DNA of 64,000 bases from an uncultured Clostridia bacterium. GTDB lineage: Bacteria; Bacillota; Clostridia; TANB77; CAG-508. The stretch is taken from positions 9,570 to 73,569 of the forward strand of contig CAKOUO010000007.1 of NCBI GenBank assembly GCA_934120645.1, written 5' to 3'. Numbering within the stretch: position 1 is the first letter of the stretch; each line of letters begins with the position of its first letter. Of the stretch, positions 1 to 9,508 are shown one piece after another. The notes beneath the pieces were generated by a model. That model was given only the letters and a program-made list of their open reading frames with translations, was not told where the DNA came from and ran no database searches. The translations under genes and the position numbers were made by a program.

Positions 1-1236
1 TTACTTGGAGCACCAATTAAAGGTAAAACAGTAATGGGATTTGACCCAGCTTATAGAACAGGATGTAAAATTGCTGTAATAGATGAAACTGGAAAAGTTT
101 TAGATTACACAACAGTATATCCAACAGAACCTCAAAATGATGTAGAAGGTGCAAAAAAAGAATTATTAAAATTAATAGATAAAGATAAAATTGACATGAT
201 AGCAATAGGAAATGGAACAGCATCAAGAGAATCTGAAATGTTTGTAGCAGATATGATTAAAGAAGCATCAAGACCAGTACATTATGTAATTGTAAGTGAA
301 GCAGGAGCATCAGTATATTCTGCCTCAAAACTTGCAACAGAAGAATATCCAGATATAAATGTTTCTATAAGAGGAGCAATATCAATAGCAAGAAGATTAC
401 AAGATCCACTTGCAGAACTTGTAAAAATAGACCCAAAAGCAATTGGAGTTGGACAATATCAACATGATGTAAATCAAAAGAAATTAGCCGAAAGTCTAAC
501 AGGTGTAGTAGAAGACAGTGTTAATAAAGTAGGTGTTGATGTAAATACAGCAACTCCATCACTACTATCATATGTATCTGGTATAAACAATACAATAGCT
601 AAAAATATTGTTAAATACAGAGATGAAAATGGAAAATTAAAAGAAAGAAAAGAACTTTTAAAAGTACCAAAGCTAGGAAAGGTAGCATATGAACAATGCG
701 CAGGATTTTTAAGAATTATAGATGGAAAAAATCCATTAGAAATTACTGCAGTTCACCCAGAAAGTTATGAAGCAACTGAAAAATTATTAAAATCTTTAGG
801 ATTTGATAAAGAAGATTTAAGAGATAAAGAAAAAATAGATGAATTAAGACAAAAATTAAAAACAGTTGATGTTGCTAAAATGGCAAAAAAACTAGAAATA
901 GGGGAAATGACACTAAATGATATAATAGCAGAATTAAGCAAACCAGGTAGAGACCCACGTGAAGATATGCCAAAACCAATTTTAAGACAAGATGTTTTAA
1001 AACTAGAAGATTTAAAAGAAGGAATGATTTTAACAGGTACTGTTAGAAATGTTATAGATTTTGGAGCATTTGTAGACATTGGAGTTAAATATGATGGACT
1101 TGTGCATATTTCTGAAATGAGTGATAAATTTATAAAAAATCCTTCTGATTTAGTTTCAGTAGGTGATATTGTAAAGGTTAAAGTTATAAAAATAGACATG
1201 GATAGAAAGAAAGTTGCACTATCTATGAAAGTATAA
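1..1236 (+). CDS. tex: Tex family transcription accessory protein (5' truncated by window)
   Basis: The reading frame is open from base 1, so the gene starts upstream of the window; the first in-window ATG (34) is internal. The visible 411 residues hold the YqgF/RNase H-like domain (starting VMGFDPAYRTGCK), a helix-hairpin-helix region (VSGINNTIAKNIVKYR), and a C-terminal S1 RNA-binding domain (GTVRNVIDFGAFVDIG, then VKYDGLVHISEMS). This order is diagnostic of Tex, a nucleic-acid-binding protein linked to transcription; its precise role is not visible here. The gene is convergent with the HD-GYP gene and shares a terminator hairpin with it. Confidence 0.95.
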   Translation, partial: LLGAPIKGKTVMGFDPAYRTGCKIAVIDETGKVLDYTTVYPTEPQNDVEGAKKELLKLIDKDKIDMIAIGNGTASRESEMFVADMIKEASRPVHYVIVSEAGASVYSASKLATEEYPDINVSIRGAISIARRLQDPLAELVKIDPKAIGVGQYQHDVNQKKLAESLTGVVEDSVNKVGVDVNTATPSLLSYVSGINNTIAKNIVKYRDENGKLKERKELLKVPKLGKVAYEQCAGFLRIIDGKNPLEITAVHPESYEATEKLLKSLGFDKEDLRDKEKIDELRQKLKTVDVAKMAKKLEIGEMTLNDIIAELSKPGRDPREDMPKPILRQDVLKLEDLKEGMILTGTVRNVIDFGAFVDIGVKYDGLVHISEMSDKFIKNPSDLVSVGDIVKVKVIKIDMDRKKVALSMKV

Positions 1237-1241
1237 AAAAT

Positions 1242-1269
1242 AAGGATTGGAATATTTGCTCCAATCCTT
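1242..1269. terminator. bidirectional terminator between tex and HD-GYP gene
   Basis: Perfect 10-bp inverted repeat AAGGATTGGA / TCCAATCCTT with an 8-base loop, flanked by A-rich sequence on the left and T-rich on the right, between two convergent genes. Confidence 0.85.
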
Positions 1270-1272
1270 ATT

Positions 1273-2331
1273 TTAATCACTTAATTTATATTGGTCTTGT
1301 ATTTTTTTTATTTTATTATAATTATTTTTTAAAATATACATAAAAGCATCAACAATTTCTGAATCAAATTGAGTTCCTTTATTTTTTTCAAGTTCTGAAA
1401 TAACAACATCTAAAGGTAAAGCATCTCTATAAGTCCTTTTTGAAGTCATTGCATCAAATGTATCAGCAACAGTAACAATTCTTGTTAAATAAGGAATTTC
1501 ATCTGCTTTTAATTTAGTAGGATATCCGTTTCCATCATATCTTTCATGATGAAATTTTATAATAGGAATTATTTTTGAATAAACTTTATAATGTGAAAGT
1601 ATATGAGCACCTATTAAAGGATGTGTTTTTATTTTTAAATATTCATAATCTGTTAATTTTGAAGATTTTATAAGAATATTATTTGGTGTACTAATTTTTC
1701 CAATATCATGGAATAAGCTACCAACTTTTAGTATTCTTAAATCATAATCAGATAGTTTAAGATATCTACCAATTAAAACAGAATATTTAGAAACTCTAAA
1801 AGAATGACCAATAGTATAAGTATCTTTATATTCAGCAATATTTCTAAGAGCCTGAACAGTATTTAAATATGTAGATTTATATTGATTATTATAATTATCC
1901 AATTGTAAATTAATTCTAGTAAATTCATAAATAGAATTTATAATTGTTTCAACAAGAATTACTAATTCAGTAAAAGTTTTAGATTTATCATAATAACCTT
2001 GAATATCAAAATCTTTAATTATATTTAAAGTTTCATTTAAATTATTGTGATCTGTAACTAAAAGTGAAAATAAATAAGGATCAAATAATTTAATTTTTTT
2101 AAGAAATTCTTTTAAACAAATTTCTGTAAAAACAGAATTAATAATAATTAAATCATATTTATTAGATTTAATTTCTTTAATTGCAGTTAAAGGATCTCTA
2201 ACTAAAGTAAAGGTATATTTAGAACTATCAAAAAGAATAGATAATTTATTAATAATTCTTTTTTCATTACTTAATACTATTATATTATAATTATTACTTT
2301 TATAATTTATATCTAAATTTTTTCTATTCAT
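1273..2331 (-). CDS. HD-GYP domain phosphodiesterase-like protein with degenerate receiver domain
   Basis: A 352-residue protein. Residues about 15-135 look like a CheY-like receiver, but the positions normally holding the acidic pair and the phospho-accepting Asp are S21/N22 and N65 (IIINS instead of a DLIILD-type motif), so ordinary phosphorylation is unlikely. Residues about 160-340 are an HD-GYP domain with H176, H208-D209 (HDIGK), H237, H261-H262, G269-Y-P271 and D290, the metal-binding and signature residues of c-di-GMP phosphodiesterases. The likely role is cyclic-dinucleotide hydrolysis in signalling, with a pseudo-receiver as sensor or dimerisation domain. It is transcribed alone. 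Confidence 0.88.
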   Translation of the reverse strand: MNRKNLDINYKSNNYNIIVLSNEKRIINKLSILFDSSKYTFTLVRDPLTAIKEIKSNKYDLIIINSVFTEICLKEFLKKIKLFDPYLFSLLVTDHNNLNETLNIIKDFDIQGYYDKSKTFTELVILVETIINSIYEFTRINLQLDNYNNQYKSTYLNTVQALRNIAEYKDTYTIGHSFRVSKYSVLIGRYLKLSDYDLRILKVGSLFHDIGKISTPNNILIKSSKLTDYEYLKIKTHPLIGAHILSHYKVYSKIIPIIKFHHERYDGNGYPTKLKADEIPYLTRIVTVADTFDAMTSKRTYRDALPLDVVISELEKNKGTQFDSEIVDAFMYILKNNYNKIKKIQDQYKLSD

Positions 2332-2445
2332 AAGAGCACCTCAATATCTATATGAACTATGATAATTATATTCATTATTAAAATAAAAAGCAAGTAAAAG
2401 GATAAAAAAATTGTTTAAAAAAAGAAAAAAAGGAAAAGATTTAAA

Positions 2446-2453
2446 TAGGAGGG
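2446..2453 (+). promoter_or_regulatory. ribosome binding site of htrA-like gene
   Basis: AGGAGGG at 2447-2453 ends 3 bases before ATG 2457. It is strong and the only good start context here. Confidence 0.7.
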
Positions 2454-2456
2454 AAT

Positions 2457-3597
2457 ATGAAGTCAAAAAGAAGAAAAAAGAAAAATAAATTAAAAAAATA
2501 TATAATAACTTTTATTATTATTATAATTTTATGCTTAATATCAATACTTTTATATAATACATATAAAAAAATTGATATAAGTAGCAATAATTATAAAATA
2601 GAAAGAGTACAATCCACAACTAATGAACAAACTGTGGAAAATGTAATTGAAAATAGTGAAACAGTTGCAGATACTTTAGAAAAGAAAATGAAAAGTATTG
2701 TTGGAATATCAAAATTAAAAAATAATGGAAATTCTATATTTTCTAGTAGTAATGAATCTTCACTTGGACTTGGAACTGGAGTTATTGTAACAGAAAATGG
2801 ATATATATTAAGTAATGAACATGTTACTGGAAGCAAATATAGTACATGTTATATTACTTTAGAAAACGGAAAGAAATATGATGGAAAAGTTGTATGGAGT
2901 GATACTGATTTAGATTTATCAATTACAAAAATAGATGCAAAAAATTTAGAGTATATAACATTAGGGGATTCTAGTAAAATAAGGGTAGGAGAAACTGTTT
3001 ATGCAATTGGAAATCCAATAGGTTTTGAATTTAGGAGAACTGTTACTTCAGGTATTATAAGTGCAAAAAATAGAAGTATAAAACTAGAAGAAAATAATAA
3101 TGTATCATATATGTCTGATTTAATACAAACAGATGCAACAATAAATCCAGGAAATAGTGGAGGACCACTAATATATCCAAATGGTGAAGTTATTGGAATT
3201 AATACTGTTAAAATATCATCAGCAGAAGGAATTGGATTTGCTATCCCAATTAATGTTGTAAAAGGAGTAATAGAAAGTTTTAAAAATGAAGGAAACTTTG
3301 AGCAGGCTACAATGGGAATATATGTATATGACAAAGAAGTTATACCATATTTAGATAATAATATAATTACTTTTACAAAAGGAATTTATGTGGCACAAAT
3401 TATAAAAAACGGGCCTGCAGATAATACAGAATTAAAAGAAAAAGATATTATAACTTCAATAGATGGTAAAGAAATAAACTCAATGAATAGCTTAAGAGAA
3501 TATATTTATACAAAAAAGCCAGGAGATATTATACAACTAGAGATTAGTAGAGGAAAAATAAATAAGGCAATAAAGATAACATTACGGTAAAAAGTAA
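2457..3597 (+). CDS. HtrA/DegP-type membrane-anchored serine protease with PDZ domain; predicted +1 recoding at its last codons
   Basis: The N-terminus is basic, followed by one transmembrane helix (about residues 15-33). The trypsin-like domain has H122 (SNEHV), D153 (DLDLSI) and S234 (NPGNSGGPL), the HtrA catalytic triad. A C-terminal PDZ domain follows (about 285-375, IIKNGPADNTELKEKDIITS). The likely role is extracytoplasmic protein quality control. Read conventionally it ends ...TL-CGG-stop (377 residues, stop at 3588-3590). If CGG 3585-3587 is skipped by +1, as proposed for four other genes in this window, it ends ...TLGKK with a stop at 3595-3597 (379 residues). The conventional end is also possible, because little protein depends on this shift. 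Confidence 0.9.
3585..3587 (+). other. in-frame CGG codon, candidate +1 recoding site (protease C-terminus)
   Basis: Codon 377 is TTA-CGG-TAA. Skipping C3585 gives GGT-AAA-AAG-TAA. This is the weakest of the five sites because only three residues change. Confidence 0.45.
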
Positions 3598-3619
3598 AGA
3601 TGGAAAAATTTCCATCTTT
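3596..3619. terminator. bidirectional terminator
   Basis: An 11-bp perfect inverted repeat (AAAGATGGAAA / TTTCCATCTTT) separated by 2 bases, between the convergent protease and M23 genes. Confidence 0.85.
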
Positions 3620-3624
3620 TAAAA

Positions 3625-4704
3625 TTAAGTATCTAAATCTTTAAAATTATATTTTCTAGAAAAATCCTTGGTTTCTGAATTATTCATAAATACAGAAGAA
3701 GTATTTTTCTTCAAAAATTCAATAATATTATAAACATCTATCCATATTTCATTATTTCCATCTATTTGAGAATCATCAAAAATGAGTTGCATACCAAAAT
3801 GTAAATGAGGAACATTAATATTATTTACATTTTCTTTAGTGCTGTAACCAGTCATACCTAAATAACCAATAACATCGCCAGCATTAACAATAGACCCTTC
3901 ATGAAGACCTGAAACATAAGGATGGTTTTTCCTTAAATGAGCATAATAATAATACCTTTTACCATCAGAACTTCTAATTCCAACACGCCATCCTCCATAC
4001 TGATTCCAACCTAAATGCTCAACAGTACCAGACTCAACAGCAACTATAGGAGTACCAATATTACCAATTAAGTCATTACCTAAATGTGTTCTCTTAAAAC
4101 CGTAAGACCTAGATGCGCCGAAGTCATCATAATGGCTAAAACTATAATTTTTTGCAATAGGTAAAAAAGCCTTGATTCCATATTTGTTTTCAAAATGAGT
4201 GGTTCCGCCTTCGTCTTGTACTTCAATAGAATAATTTCCAATAAAACCATTTAAAACTGCGGAATAACTTTGGTAATAATAATTATAAAATTTTAAATTT
4301 TCTGTTAAAGAAGCCATTGAACAACCACTATCAAGTTTATTTATTAATTTTGTTAAATCATTTTGATTAAAATTTTTAAAGTTACCACCATTTTTACAAG
4401 CTAAATAAGATAACAGTTCTATCCAATTATATTTTACAGAAGAATCAGAATTATGAGAATCAATGTCAAGTTTAGAGGTTTTTGCTAAAGCTTCATAAGT
4501 TATTTTAAAATCAACCCATTTAATAAAATCTTTATTAGATGATTTTGAAGATGAATTGTTGAAAAAATTGTCCCAAGATAATTCTGGAGTTGATGTTGCC
4601 GAATTTGAATTATAAAAATAGTAACTAACTAAAATAACAATTATAATTAAAATTATTATCATAGAAGTGATTTTTTTATTTAATTTAAAAGATTTTATAA
4701 TCAA
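3625..4704 (-). CDS. M23 family (LytM-type) membrane-anchored peptidoglycan endopeptidase
   Basis: N-terminal transmembrane helix (ITSMIIILIIIVILVSYYF), a Ser/Asn-rich stalk, a helical central region, and a C-terminal M23 domain. The zinc ligands are visible as H-x3-D (HLGND) and H-x-H (HLHFG), with a conserved HL in YYYYAHLR. It probably cuts peptide bridges in the cell wall outside the membrane. The frame extends to a GTG at 4713, but GGGGTG at 4711-4717 overlaps that GTG and sits 6 bases ahead of TTG 4704, so I choose TTG 4704 (359 residues). The gene is monocistronic. Confidence 0.88.
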   Translation of the reverse strand: MIIKSFKLNKKITSMIIILIIIVILVSYYFYNSNSATSTPELSWDNFFNNSSSKSSNKDFIKWVDFKITYEALAKTSKLDIDSHNSDSSVKYNWIELLSYLACKNGGNFKNFNQNDLTKLINKLDSGCSMASLTENLKFYNYYYQSYSAVLNGFIGNYSIEVQDEGGTTHFENKYGIKAFLPIAKNYSFSHYDDFGASRSYGFKRTHLGNDLIGNIGTPIVAVESGTVEHLGWNQYGGWRVGIRSSDGKRYYYYAHLRKNHPYVSGLHEGSIVNAGDVIGYLGMTGYSTKENVNNINVPHLHFGMQLIFDDSQIDGNNEIWIDVYNIIEFLKKNTSSVFMNNSETKDFSRKYNFKDLDT

Positions 4705-4798
4705 TGAAAACACCCCGTATAAGTATATTAATTAAAAATAGATTTATGATTTTTATTGCGAGATTGTAGAAAGTATTATATAATTGTTATGATTAGCA

Positions 4799-4804
4799 AG
4801 GAGT
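4799..4804 (+). promoter_or_regulatory. ribosome binding site of guaD-like gene
   Basis: AAGGAGTG lies 6 bases upstream of ATG 4811. Confidence 0.6.
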
Positions 4805-4810
4805 GATTTT

Positions 4811-5272
4811 ATGAATAAATATATGGAAATAGCAAAAGAAAATGCAGAAAAAGGAATTATGAATAATGAAGGGGGACCATTTGGGGCTGTTATTATAGAT
4901 AAAAATGGAAATATAATTTCAAATGGAAATAACAAAGTATTAAAAAATAATGACCCAACAGCACATGCAGAGATAGTTGCTATAAGAGAAGCTTGTAAGA
5001 AATTAAATACATATGATTTATCTGAGTATATTTTATATACATCATGTGAGCCTTGTCCTATGTGTTTATCTGCAATAATTTGGGCTAATATAAAAGATGT
5101 TTATTATGGATGCACAAAGGAGGATGCAGGAAATATTGGTTTTAGAGATGATATAATATATGATTATTTAAAAGGAAAAAATAATGATTTAATAAAATTA
5201 AATCACTTAGATAGAGATGAATGCTTAGAAACTTTTGAAAAATATAAAAATAAAGATGGTGTAATATATTAA
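4811..5272 (+). CDS. guaD: guanine deaminase-like cytidine deaminase-fold enzyme
   Basis: 153 residues, close in length and sequence to Bacillus GuaD. The zinc-dependent deaminase motifs are H52-A-E54 (PTAHAEIVAIREAC) and P81-C82-P-M-C85 (TSCEPCPMC), with the GGPFGAVI substrate loop at about 21-28. GuaD converts guanine to xanthine plus ammonia in purine catabolism. A tRNA adenosine deaminase (TadA) has the same fold, but the GGPFGAVI and NDPTAHAE motifs favour GuaD. The gene is followed by a terminator. Confidence 0.82.
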   Translation: MNKYMEIAKENAEKGIMNNEGGPFGAVIIDKNGNIISNGNNKVLKNNDPTAHAEIVAIREACKKLNTYDLSEYILYTSCEPCPMCLSAIIWANIKDVYYGCTKEDAGNIGFRDDIIYDYLKGKNNDLIKLNHLDRDECLETFEKYKNKDGVIY

Positions 5273-5277
5273 AAATA

Positions 5278-5304
5278 AAAGCAAGACTTTATAAGTCTTG
5301 CTTT
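5278..5304. terminator. bidirectional terminator between guaD and tRNA-Arg
   Basis: GCAAGACTT / AAGTCTTGC with a TAT loop (5281-5301), flanked by A and T runs. It can serve guaD on + and the tRNA on -. Confidence 0.85.
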
Positions 5305-5305
5305 T

Positions 5306-5382
<77 letters not shown>

Positions 5383-5500
5383 ATACATTATATTATAAAG
5401 TCTTTTTTTATAATTTTCAAGTTTTTTTATTAAATTAGATAAAAATATTGTTTAAAAATAATAAATATGAAATAATATAAAAAAATATGGGGGATAAATA

Positions 5501-7228
5501 ATGAAAAAATTTTTAAAAATAATCTTAATGTTTTTATTAAGCTTAACTATATTTGGGTTAAGTAAATGCGTTAAGGCAAATAGCATTAATAAAATATCAA
5601 TGGATATTTATATTAGTAATAATGGAGATGCAACAGTTACAGAAGTATGGGAATGCTCTACAAATAAAGGAACTGAAGTATATCATCCATATTACAATTT
5701 GGGAAAATCACAAATAAAGGATTTAGTAGTATCAGATAATGGAAATAATTATCAAACTTTATCAAAATGGAATACATCAGGAACATTAGAAAGCAAAGCT
5801 AACAAATGTGGAATAAATAAAATTTCAAATGGTATTGAATTATGTTGGGGAATAAGTAAATATGGTAGCCATAAATATACAGTAAGATATACTATAACAA
5901 ATTTTGTAGCAGATTTAACAGATGCACAAATGATTTATTGGACATTAATACCAAAGGAATTTTCAAACACAATAGGTAATGCATATATAAAAATACATAC
6001 AACCTCAGATATTCCTAATACAGTTGGTGTATGGGGATATGGAAATTATGGTGGAACAGCATATGTATATGATGGATATATCGAAATGCAATCTAAATCA
6101 AGTTTAGATAAAAATGAATATATGACAATATTAGTAAAATTTCCAAAAAATACATTTAATACAGCAAATTCAATAAATCATGATTTTGATTATTATTACA
6201 ATATGGCAGAAAAAGGTTCAACAAAGTATAATAAAAAATCTAGTTCAAATGAAATAAACTTTTTTAAAATAATAGGAACATTTTTAAATTCATTAATACC
6301 GTTAGGAATTTTTGGAATTATATTTTTCTCAAGTATGCGTAAGACAATTGACAATAAAGAATTAAAATTAGGAAAAAATGGTAAGATTAAACAAAAAGAT
6401 GTTGAATATTATAGAGATATACCTTGTAAAAAAGATTTATTTAGAGCATATTACATCGGGTATAATTATGGAATATTAAAGAAAAAAACTGACTTACTAG
6501 GAGCAATCATATTAAAGTGGTTAAGAGAATCACTTATAAGAATAGAAAAAAGAGAAACAGGCAAGGTGTTTAAGAAAGAGGATACAGTAATAATACTAAA
6601 TGAAGTAAATCCAGAAAAAATTACAGATATTTTAGAAAAAGAAATGTTTGAAATGCTTTATGAAGCAAGTAAAGACGGAGTTCTTGAAAGTAAAGAATTT
6701 GAAAAATGGGCTAATAGAAAATATGAAAAATTACTGAAATGGTTTGACAGAGTGCTAGAAGATCAAAAGTATAAGTTGGTTTATGAAGGCTTAATAAATT
6801 GTGAAGAAAAAACCAGATTAAAAATATTTAAAACAAAAGAATATATTGCAACACCAGAATTAAGACAAGAAGCAGTAGAATTAGCTGGATTAAAGAAATA
6901 TTTAAAAGAGTATACTCTTATAAAAGATAGAGAAGCTATAGAAGTATCTTTATTTGAAGAGTATTTAATGTATGCACAATTAATGGGTATAGCAAAAGAA
7001 GTGGCAAAAGAATTTAAAGATTTATATCCAGAAATAATAGAACAATCTAGTTTTAATAATTATGATAATATAATACTTGTAAATATGTGGGCAGCAAATG
7101 GTGTTTCTTATGCACGAACAGCACAAGCAAGAGCTGAAAGCTATTCTTCAGGTGGAGGAGGATTCTCTTCTGGAGGCGGAGGCGGCGGTTCCTTCGGTGG
7201 TGGAGGAGGCGGCGGAGGTTTCCGTTAA
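5501..7228 (+). CDS. DUF2207 family membrane protein
   Basis: 575 residues. A signal peptide (about 1-27, ending near KCVKA) is followed by an extracellular beta-rich DUF2207 domain (about 30-225). A transmembrane helix lies at about 253-278, and a cytoplasmic region carries the second conserved part (FRAYYIGYNYGILKKKTDLL). The C-terminal tail is almost pure Gly/Ser (SSGGGG...GGGGFR), typical of this family. The function is unknown; the family occurs widely in Gram-positive envelopes. The gene stands alone downstream of tRNA-Arg. Confidence 0.85.
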   Translation: MKKFLKIILMFLLSLTIFGLSKCVKANSINKISMDIYISNNGDATVTEVWECSTNKGTEVYHPYYNLGKSQIKDLVVSDNGNNYQTLSKWNTSGTLESKANKCGINKISNGIELCWGISKYGSHKYTVRYTITNFVADLTDAQMIYWTLIPKEFSNTIGNAYIKIHTTSDIPNTVGVWGYGNYGGTAYVYDGYIEMQSKSSLDKNEYMTILVKFPKNTFNTANSINHDFDYYYNMAEKGSTKYNKKSSSNEINFFKIIGTFLNSLIPLGIFGIIFFSSMRKTIDNKELKLGKNGKIKQKDVEYYRDIPCKKDLFRAYYIGYNYGILKKKTDLLGAIILKWLRESLIRIEKRETGKVFKKEDTVIILNEVNPEKITDILEKEMFEMLYEASKDGVLESKEFEKWANRKYEKLLKWFDRVLEDQKYKLVYEGLINCEEKTRLKIFKTKEYIATPELRQEAVELAGLKKYLKEYTLIKDREAIEVSLFEEYLMYAQLMGIAKEVAKEFKDLYPEIIEQSSFNNYDNIILVNMWAANGVSYARTAQARAESYSSGGGGFSSGGGGGGSFGGGGGGGGFR

Positions 7229-7431
7229 AATTAAAAGAAAAATAAATTCAGTAATAATTATTATTTTAGAGATTTGTTTAAGTATAATGTCCCCATTTTT
7301 CCAAAAGGTAAATCTTTTAGAAAGTGGGGACATTAATATGACATCTTATGATTAACTTGAGTTAAATATAGTAGACTATCTTTTTAGACTATGCTAAATA
7401 AATTTGGTATAGTAATTTATTTATAAGATTT
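7229..7431. other. intergenic region with long imperfect hairpin
   Basis: 203 bases between convergent genes with no open frame I trust. It holds the inverted repeat at 7286-7334 and a short direct repeat (TAGACTAT, near 7371-7393). Confidence 0.6.
7286..7334. repeat. 49-bp imperfect palindrome with AATGTCCCCA ends
   Basis: Perfect 10-bp outer arms AATGTCCCCA (7286-7295) and TGGGGACATT (7325-7334). Inside, CAAAAG pairs with CTTTT. It lacks the T-run of an intrinsic terminator. It could be a REP/MITE-like element or a convergent terminator. Confidence 0.7.
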
Positions 7432-8082
7432 CTAAACTGCAAATAACTCAAATGCAAAAAGTTCATTAATTTTCCAATATTGATAACCAAAATGTAAATC
7501 TTCTGGTTTAATAGAAGTTTCGAAATTATCTTTTGAATTTTTTATCATTGTTTCAGCAGTATATGTATCTTTATTTAAAACTATATTTATAATTCTTTTT
7601 AAAATTATATCATTTGTATATATATCATTTGTTGATAAGTATCTAATAGATACTATTTTTTCATTTGGTGCAACTTGCAATATAATTCCTTTATCATCTT
7701 CTAAAACAGATTTTGAGTTAGTTGGCTTATATAAATATGATTTTAAAGTTATACTGTTCTCATAAGGTATATCACCTATATATTCAAAATCTGAATCTTG
7801 TAAAAAATTTGTATTTGATTCACTTACTTCATTAAATTTTTTTACAAAATCTGATATAGACATATTAAATGTCATATAATTTTCGTTTTTTATCACATAA
7901 TTTGGTAATGTTTGTGTTTGAATTATAGTATTAGTATCAGTTGTAGTTTCATCATTTGCAACATTATCTGTATTATAATTATCAATAACTTTATTGTTTT
8001 TAGAAACTATAAAGACTAATGATAACATTATTACAATTATTATTACACAAATTATAAAAACAATTTTTGTTTTCTTATCCAT
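7432..8082 (-). CDS. hypothetical membrane-anchored protein
   Basis: 216 residues, not recognised. A basic start and one transmembrane helix (about 3-26, KIVFIICVIIIVIMLSLVFI) suggest an extracellular domain of about 190 residues joined by a Thr/Asn/Asp-rich linker. The ribosome site AAAGGAT lies before ATG 8082. It is the last gene of three on the minus strand (spacing 24 bases), all with the same single-anchor architecture. Confidence 0.75.
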   Translation of the reverse strand: MDKKTKIVFIICVIIIVIMLSLVFIVSKNNKVIDNYNTDNVANDETTTDTNTIIQTQTLPNYVIKNENYMTFNMSISDFVKKFNEVSESNTNFLQDSDFEYIGDIPYENSITLKSYLYKPTNSKSVLEDDKGIILQVAPNEKIVSIRYLSTNDIYTNDIILKRIINIVLNKDTYTAETMIKNSKDNFETSIKPEDLHFGYQYWKINELFAFELFAV

Positions 8083-8106
8083 ATAAAATATCCTTTCTAT
8101 ATTTGA

Positions 8107-9495
8107 TTAACCATAAAATCTATCTGTAATACAATTAGCATTTAATTCTATTGTCAATTTGTTTCCATTCACTTTTAATTTAGGCGTGAATACAAAACCA
8201 AAATCATCATAATTATTTGAATCTTTTTGTTTTGCTTTATATTCAATGTCATATTCAATTTTTATTTTTGATAAATCAACACCTTTTCTAACATAACAAT
8301 ATCCATTATAATCATAAATAAATTTTGCTTTATAAATAGGATGTGTATCATCTTTAACTACTGAATTTCTAGATGAATATATAGATGTATCATCTAAATA
8401 AGTATCTTCATAATAAAAAGCACGCGGTTTTAAATCTGACCAATTTTCTTTCATTTGCAATTCTTCATAATTTTTAGCACCAGACAATGTTTTAGCATTA
8501 TTAACCAGATTTAATGAATATTTGGCAAAATAATTTGTATCATTTAAAACATCATCAATAGTTTTATAGCTTTGGGTAGTATTATTAGATTTTATACTCG
8601 ATGAAATATTATTTGATTTGTTATTAGATGAGGAAATATTATTACTAATAACTGTATTGTCTGAATTATTACTGCTTGTATTATTGGCTTTAGTATTTAA
8701 ATCATTCTTAGACAAATCTTTTATTAATCTCCAACATTTATTTTGTCTATGATACTTTACTTCTTCTTCACTGGCTGGAGAAATTATCATAGAAGAAGTT
8801 GTGTTTGTTCCAGAACCATAAATATATATATTATTTTTATAATATGAACAAATATTAACATCATTTAAATCTTTTCCTTCTGTTCGCGCATCTAATAATT
8901 GTTGAAAAAATTCAGCAATTTTAGTATGTAAATCATCATCTATAATAGATACATAGTATAATAAAACTTTAGCATTTTCAGACAAATCTTCTGTATTTAA
9001 CCAAGAATATGAAATAGTATCAACTTTGTCAGAACTATTTTCTACTATAAATTCAAAATTAAAAGCGTCATAAGGGACAACTTTTAATCCCATTGCTGAT
9101 TCTGCTAATGTAGGATTTCTAAATTTTCTGAAAATGATTCTATATACTGTCAAATTATTTCCGTATGGTTTTGCAACTTCCCAATCAGATATTGCAATAT
9201 TACCATTATTGTAATTATCAATTTTGCTTTTTAAATATGTCCATGTTGTTTTAAATCTCATTCCTGAAATAGAAACATCGGATTTTTCTATATTTGAATT
9301 TTCTATTTCTGTATTATCAATGTTAGTATTTTTATTTATTGAACTATCTTGATTATTAACTTTTATGCTATTAAAGTTAATTACACCATTTCTATTAAGA
9401 ATGTATAAACCAGTACCGACAACTACAATAGTGGTTATTAAAATCATTATTATTATTTTATAGTTAACTTTTATAAATTTAATTATTTTTTCCAT
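8107..9495 (-). CDS. hypothetical membrane-anchored protein with Ser/Asn-rich linker
   Basis: 462 residues, not recognised. One N-terminal transmembrane helix (about 12-32) is followed by a globular region (about 70-265), a long Asn/Ser-rich linker (about 268-310) and a second globular region to the C-terminus. GGAGGAT precedes ATG 9495. It lies 13 bases after the upstream gene and is almost certainly co-transcribed. Two extracellular domains joined by a flexible linker suggest surface binding or sensing, but this is inference. Confidence 0.75.
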   Translation of the reverse strand: MEKIIKFIKVNYKIIIMILITTIVVVGTGLYILNRNGVINFNSIKVNNQDSSINKNTNIDNTEIENSNIEKSDVSISGMRFKTTWTYLKSKIDNYNNGNIAISDWEVAKPYGNNLTVYRIIFRKFRNPTLAESAMGLKVVPYDAFNFEFIVENSSDKVDTISYSWLNTEDLSENAKVLLYYVSIIDDDLHTKIAEFFQQLLDARTEGKDLNDVNICSYYKNNIYIYGSGTNTTSSMIISPASEEEVKYHRQNKCWRLIKDLSKNDLNTKANNTSSNNSDNTVISNNISSSNNKSNNISSSIKSNNTTQSYKTIDDVLNDTNYFAKYSLNLVNNAKTLSGAKNYEELQMKENWSDLKPRAFYYEDTYLDDTSIYSSRNSVVKDDTHPIYKAKFIYDYNGYCYVRKGVDLSKIKIEYDIEYKAKQKDSNNYDDFGFVFTPKLKVNGNKLTIELNANCITDRFYG

Positions 9496-9508
9496 ATAAA
9501 TCCTCCAT

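Noticed and set aside
7098..7355. Open frame overlapping the Gly-rich end of the DUF2207 gene
   Set aside because: Out-of-frame reading of the Gly-rich codons; no independent start context.
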